Translations under genes and position numbers: made by a program
Part shown: piece after piece, positions 62,197 through 64,000 of the stretch
Position numbering within the stretch: position 1 is the first letter of the stretch
How the letters are laid out: every line of letters begins with the position of its first letter
Notes under the pieces: generated by a model
Database searches by the model: none
Seen by the model: only the letters and a program-made list of their open reading frames with translations
What the model was told of the DNA's origin: nothing
Source: Chaunax sp. Z400
Lineage: Eukaryota > Chordata > Actinopteri > Lophiiformes > Chaunacidae
Length of the DNA stretch: 64,000 bases
Reading direction: 5' to 3'
Assembly: GCA_037577475.1 (NCBI GenBank)
Contig: CM075194.1
Span: forward strand, 1,767,001 to 1,831,000

Positions 62197-62202
62197 AATA
62201 AA
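62197..62202 (+). promoter_or_regulatory. Possible intronic poly(A) signal AATAAA in ahi1
   Basis: AATAAA lies 115 bp after the TAA that would be used if the intron at 62008 were retained. It could end a short transcript lacking the SH3 domain. Confidence 0.35.
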
Positions 62203-63500
62203 GTGAAATCAAATCCAAAAAAAAGAAAAAGAAAAAAAAATCAACAGCATGATCTCAGGATTCTGGAAGATGAGGCTCCTGTTTGTCTTTGAGCAACGTG
62301 GAAAGAAATAAAATGATCCAAAACCTCAAAAGATGAGTTTTGAGATATTTGAAAACACTTTTACTCATTGGATGGATTGTTTTGGTTCTTTTATTGTTAA
62401 AGTCTGAGGTTGACAGAAGAAAATATTAGAATAAAATAGTAAATCAATCAATCAAGCTTTATTTATATAACACCTTTTAAACTATTAGCAGTTCAAAGGG
62501 TTTTACAGGTGATTGATTGATGAAGTTAAAGTAAATTTAGAGACTAATGATCATTTTAAGAAACAAAATAAATGAATAAGTAAAAATACTAAAACCATAA
62601 ATTATAAAACTCAGACTGAACAGATGGTTCATGTTGAAAAATATCTTTGGTTTCAGATCCTGTAGAACTAATAATGACACAAACATTTAATTCATGTTGA
62701 AAAGACATTTTCTATTGTGTTTATTATGTGTTGCCATAGCGACCCTATAGTGTGATCCTGTCTGTCTGTAGTTACTGAACAGGTCTGATAGTATCATATA
62801 TCCACATGCTTTAAAGGTGTGCATCTTATTATTGCTTTCTTTTTTAACATGAGGCACATTTTTAAATTGTTCCTATAATTGTCCTTATGATGGACGTCCA
62901 GGGTAAGTAGAGTAGTTTAGTTTGTGTCTGTATCAAACTAAAATGTATTACATTTATACATTATATGTGTTTTTATCTTTACGCTGGTGACTAAATAGTC
63001 TTGTGTGTCATGTTGGAGGTTCTGGTCTGGTTTCCTGTAGTGGACTGACTCTCCTTCCTCTACGTGTTAGAATGTTAGAGGGGCTCAGATCAAACTGGAC
63101 TGATTCATGACTTTATGCTACATATAAAGATTAAAAGTAGGAGTTCAAACATTGAACAACAGTGTTTTTTTTTTCAATCAAACATCTTCTATATATAAAA
63201 AAAAATCAAAGAGAAAACCCCCCCAAATCCACCAATCCACACCCGAGGAGGCTGGTGAGGGCGTGTCCAGCTCTCTTCTGAGCGTCCTATTGGTCGCTGT
63301 GAGTCAGGTACGATCTGGTGAGAGTGAGGATGAGGATGAGGATGAGGAGGGTCTACAGATTCCAGAAACATCTAGAAGACATTTATACGACGTTTATCTC
63401 AAAGATATGAATAGAAACGTGATGAAAACACATCGACAGGGTTAAATAAGAGTAATAAAGAAAAGAAGTTTAACACCAAACCTTTTCTCATCCTTTCCAG

Positions 63501-63658
63501 GAGCTTCATCAGAGGTCTTCATCAGCTTCATACCTCCATGATCCTGGTACTGTATGAGTTCTCTGATCAGTTTAACATGGTGAACGTGGTTTACTGGATT
63601 ACATTTATCATTATTTATGACTCACACAGGGAGGATCCTGACCTCAGAGTCTGGAACG
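63501..63658 (+). CDS. Candidate further ahi1 exons (63501-63546 and 63630-63658)
   Basis: Two short segments have good acceptors (ATCCTTTCCAG, ACTCACACAG) and donors (GTACTG, GTGAGT). Their phases agree with each other and with the phase-0 donor at 62008. They would encode ELHQRSSSASYLHDP then GRILTSESGT. This is roughly where human AHI1 has the linker before SH3 (EILHQFGF..). Sequence similarity is weak, so this rests mainly on splice-site and phase agreement. Confidence 0.35.
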
Positions 63659-63799
63659 GTGAGTTTGAATAAACTTTATTCATATCACAGATGTGATGTC
63701 ATCATGTGTCCAAACCTGTTATTAAGTTTCTGCTCAAGGAAACGCCTCAAAAACACGTCTATAAAGTTTTACTATGTGAATTTTTAACCATTAACCCAG

Positions 63800-64000
63800 A
63801 GTTTAGATTAGATTAGATTAGATTAGATTAGATAAAATTAGTTTGATTAGATTACATTAGATTAGTTTAAATCAGATCAGATTAGATTAGATTGGTTTAT
63901 ATTAGATCAGATTAGATTAGATTGGTTTATATTACATCAGATTAGATTAGATCAGATTGGTTTATATTACATCAGATTAGATTAGATTGGTTTATATTAC
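63800..64000. repeat. (GATTA)n pentanucleotide repeat, running off the window
   Basis: GATTAGATTAGATTA with higher-order units including GGTTTATATTACATCA. Confidence 0.95.

Larger units (their letters stand above)
62083..64000. other. ahi1 downstream intronic sequence with repeats
   Basis: Contains a (CAAT)n plus CTTTATTTATATAACACC dispersed repeat (62446-62520), A-rich tracts, and (GATTA)n at the right edge. A short open stretch at about 63216-63308 (KPPQIHQSTPEEAGEGVS) is phase-compatible but has a poor acceptor, so it is not called. Confidence 0.5.

Noticed and set aside
63152..63445. 97-codon ORF with an acidic EDEDEDEE run
   Set aside because: The acidic run is a GAGGAT microrepeat; no convincing acceptor and no family match, so not called as a gene.

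Overview
The window is a stretch of a ray-finned (teleost-type) fish genome. The evidence is compact vertebrate genes split into many short phase-consistent exons, fish-style Tc1/mariner remnants, several MITE families, abundant micro- and minisatellites, and proteins that align closely, from memory, with known vertebrate families. Nothing here is bacterial or viral. All exon models were built by hand from splice signals, reading phase and recalled family sequence; no search was run.

Layout. (1) 1-11.6 kb, + strand: the 3' part of an ankyrin-repeat/coiled-coil gene, ANKRD26-like. Its middle has been enlarged by tandem exon duplication, a 12-bp coding minisatellite and a 36-bp Trp-Glu-Gln minisatellite. 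(2) 11.6-13.9 kb: space between convergent genes. (3) 13.9-22.9 kb, - strand: a complete 15-coding-exon map7 (ensconsin) model of about 744 aa ending in AEVI. One exon is mostly a 30-bp (10-aa) minisatellite. (4) 22.9-28.4 kb: divergent intergenic region with repeats. (5) 28.4-51/53 kb, + strand: otoferlin, 41 coding exons and about 1794 aa. It starts at an ATG directly preceded by an in-frame stop, so the first C2 domain (C2A) is absent from this model. The transmembrane terminal exon is present as two intact copies and one decayed copy, each with its own poly(A) signal. (6) 53.5 kb, - strand: tRNA-Ala(AGC). (7) 54.1-64 kb, + strand: ahi1 (jouberin), from its initiator through the WD40 repeats. 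The SH3 part is not seen and is probably beyond the window. An X-box-like (RFX) site lies upstream, as expected for a ciliary gene.

The genes do not form one pathway. MAP7 recruits kinesin-1 to microtubules, otoferlin is the Ca2+-sensing ferlin of hair-cell synapses, and AHI1 is a ciliary transition-zone protein. From established knowledge, human MAP7 and AHI1 lie near each other on 6q23 while OTOF is on 2p23, so otof sitting between them here is a notable gene order.

The most unusual pattern is tandem repeats that contain a splice site. The acceptor of one ankyrin-gene exon lies in a 12-bp repeat (16 units) whose every unit re-creates the acceptor. A donor of ahi1 lies in an 18-bp repeat (4 units) whose every unit re-creates the donor. 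Both periods are multiples of three, so each alternative site keeps the frame.
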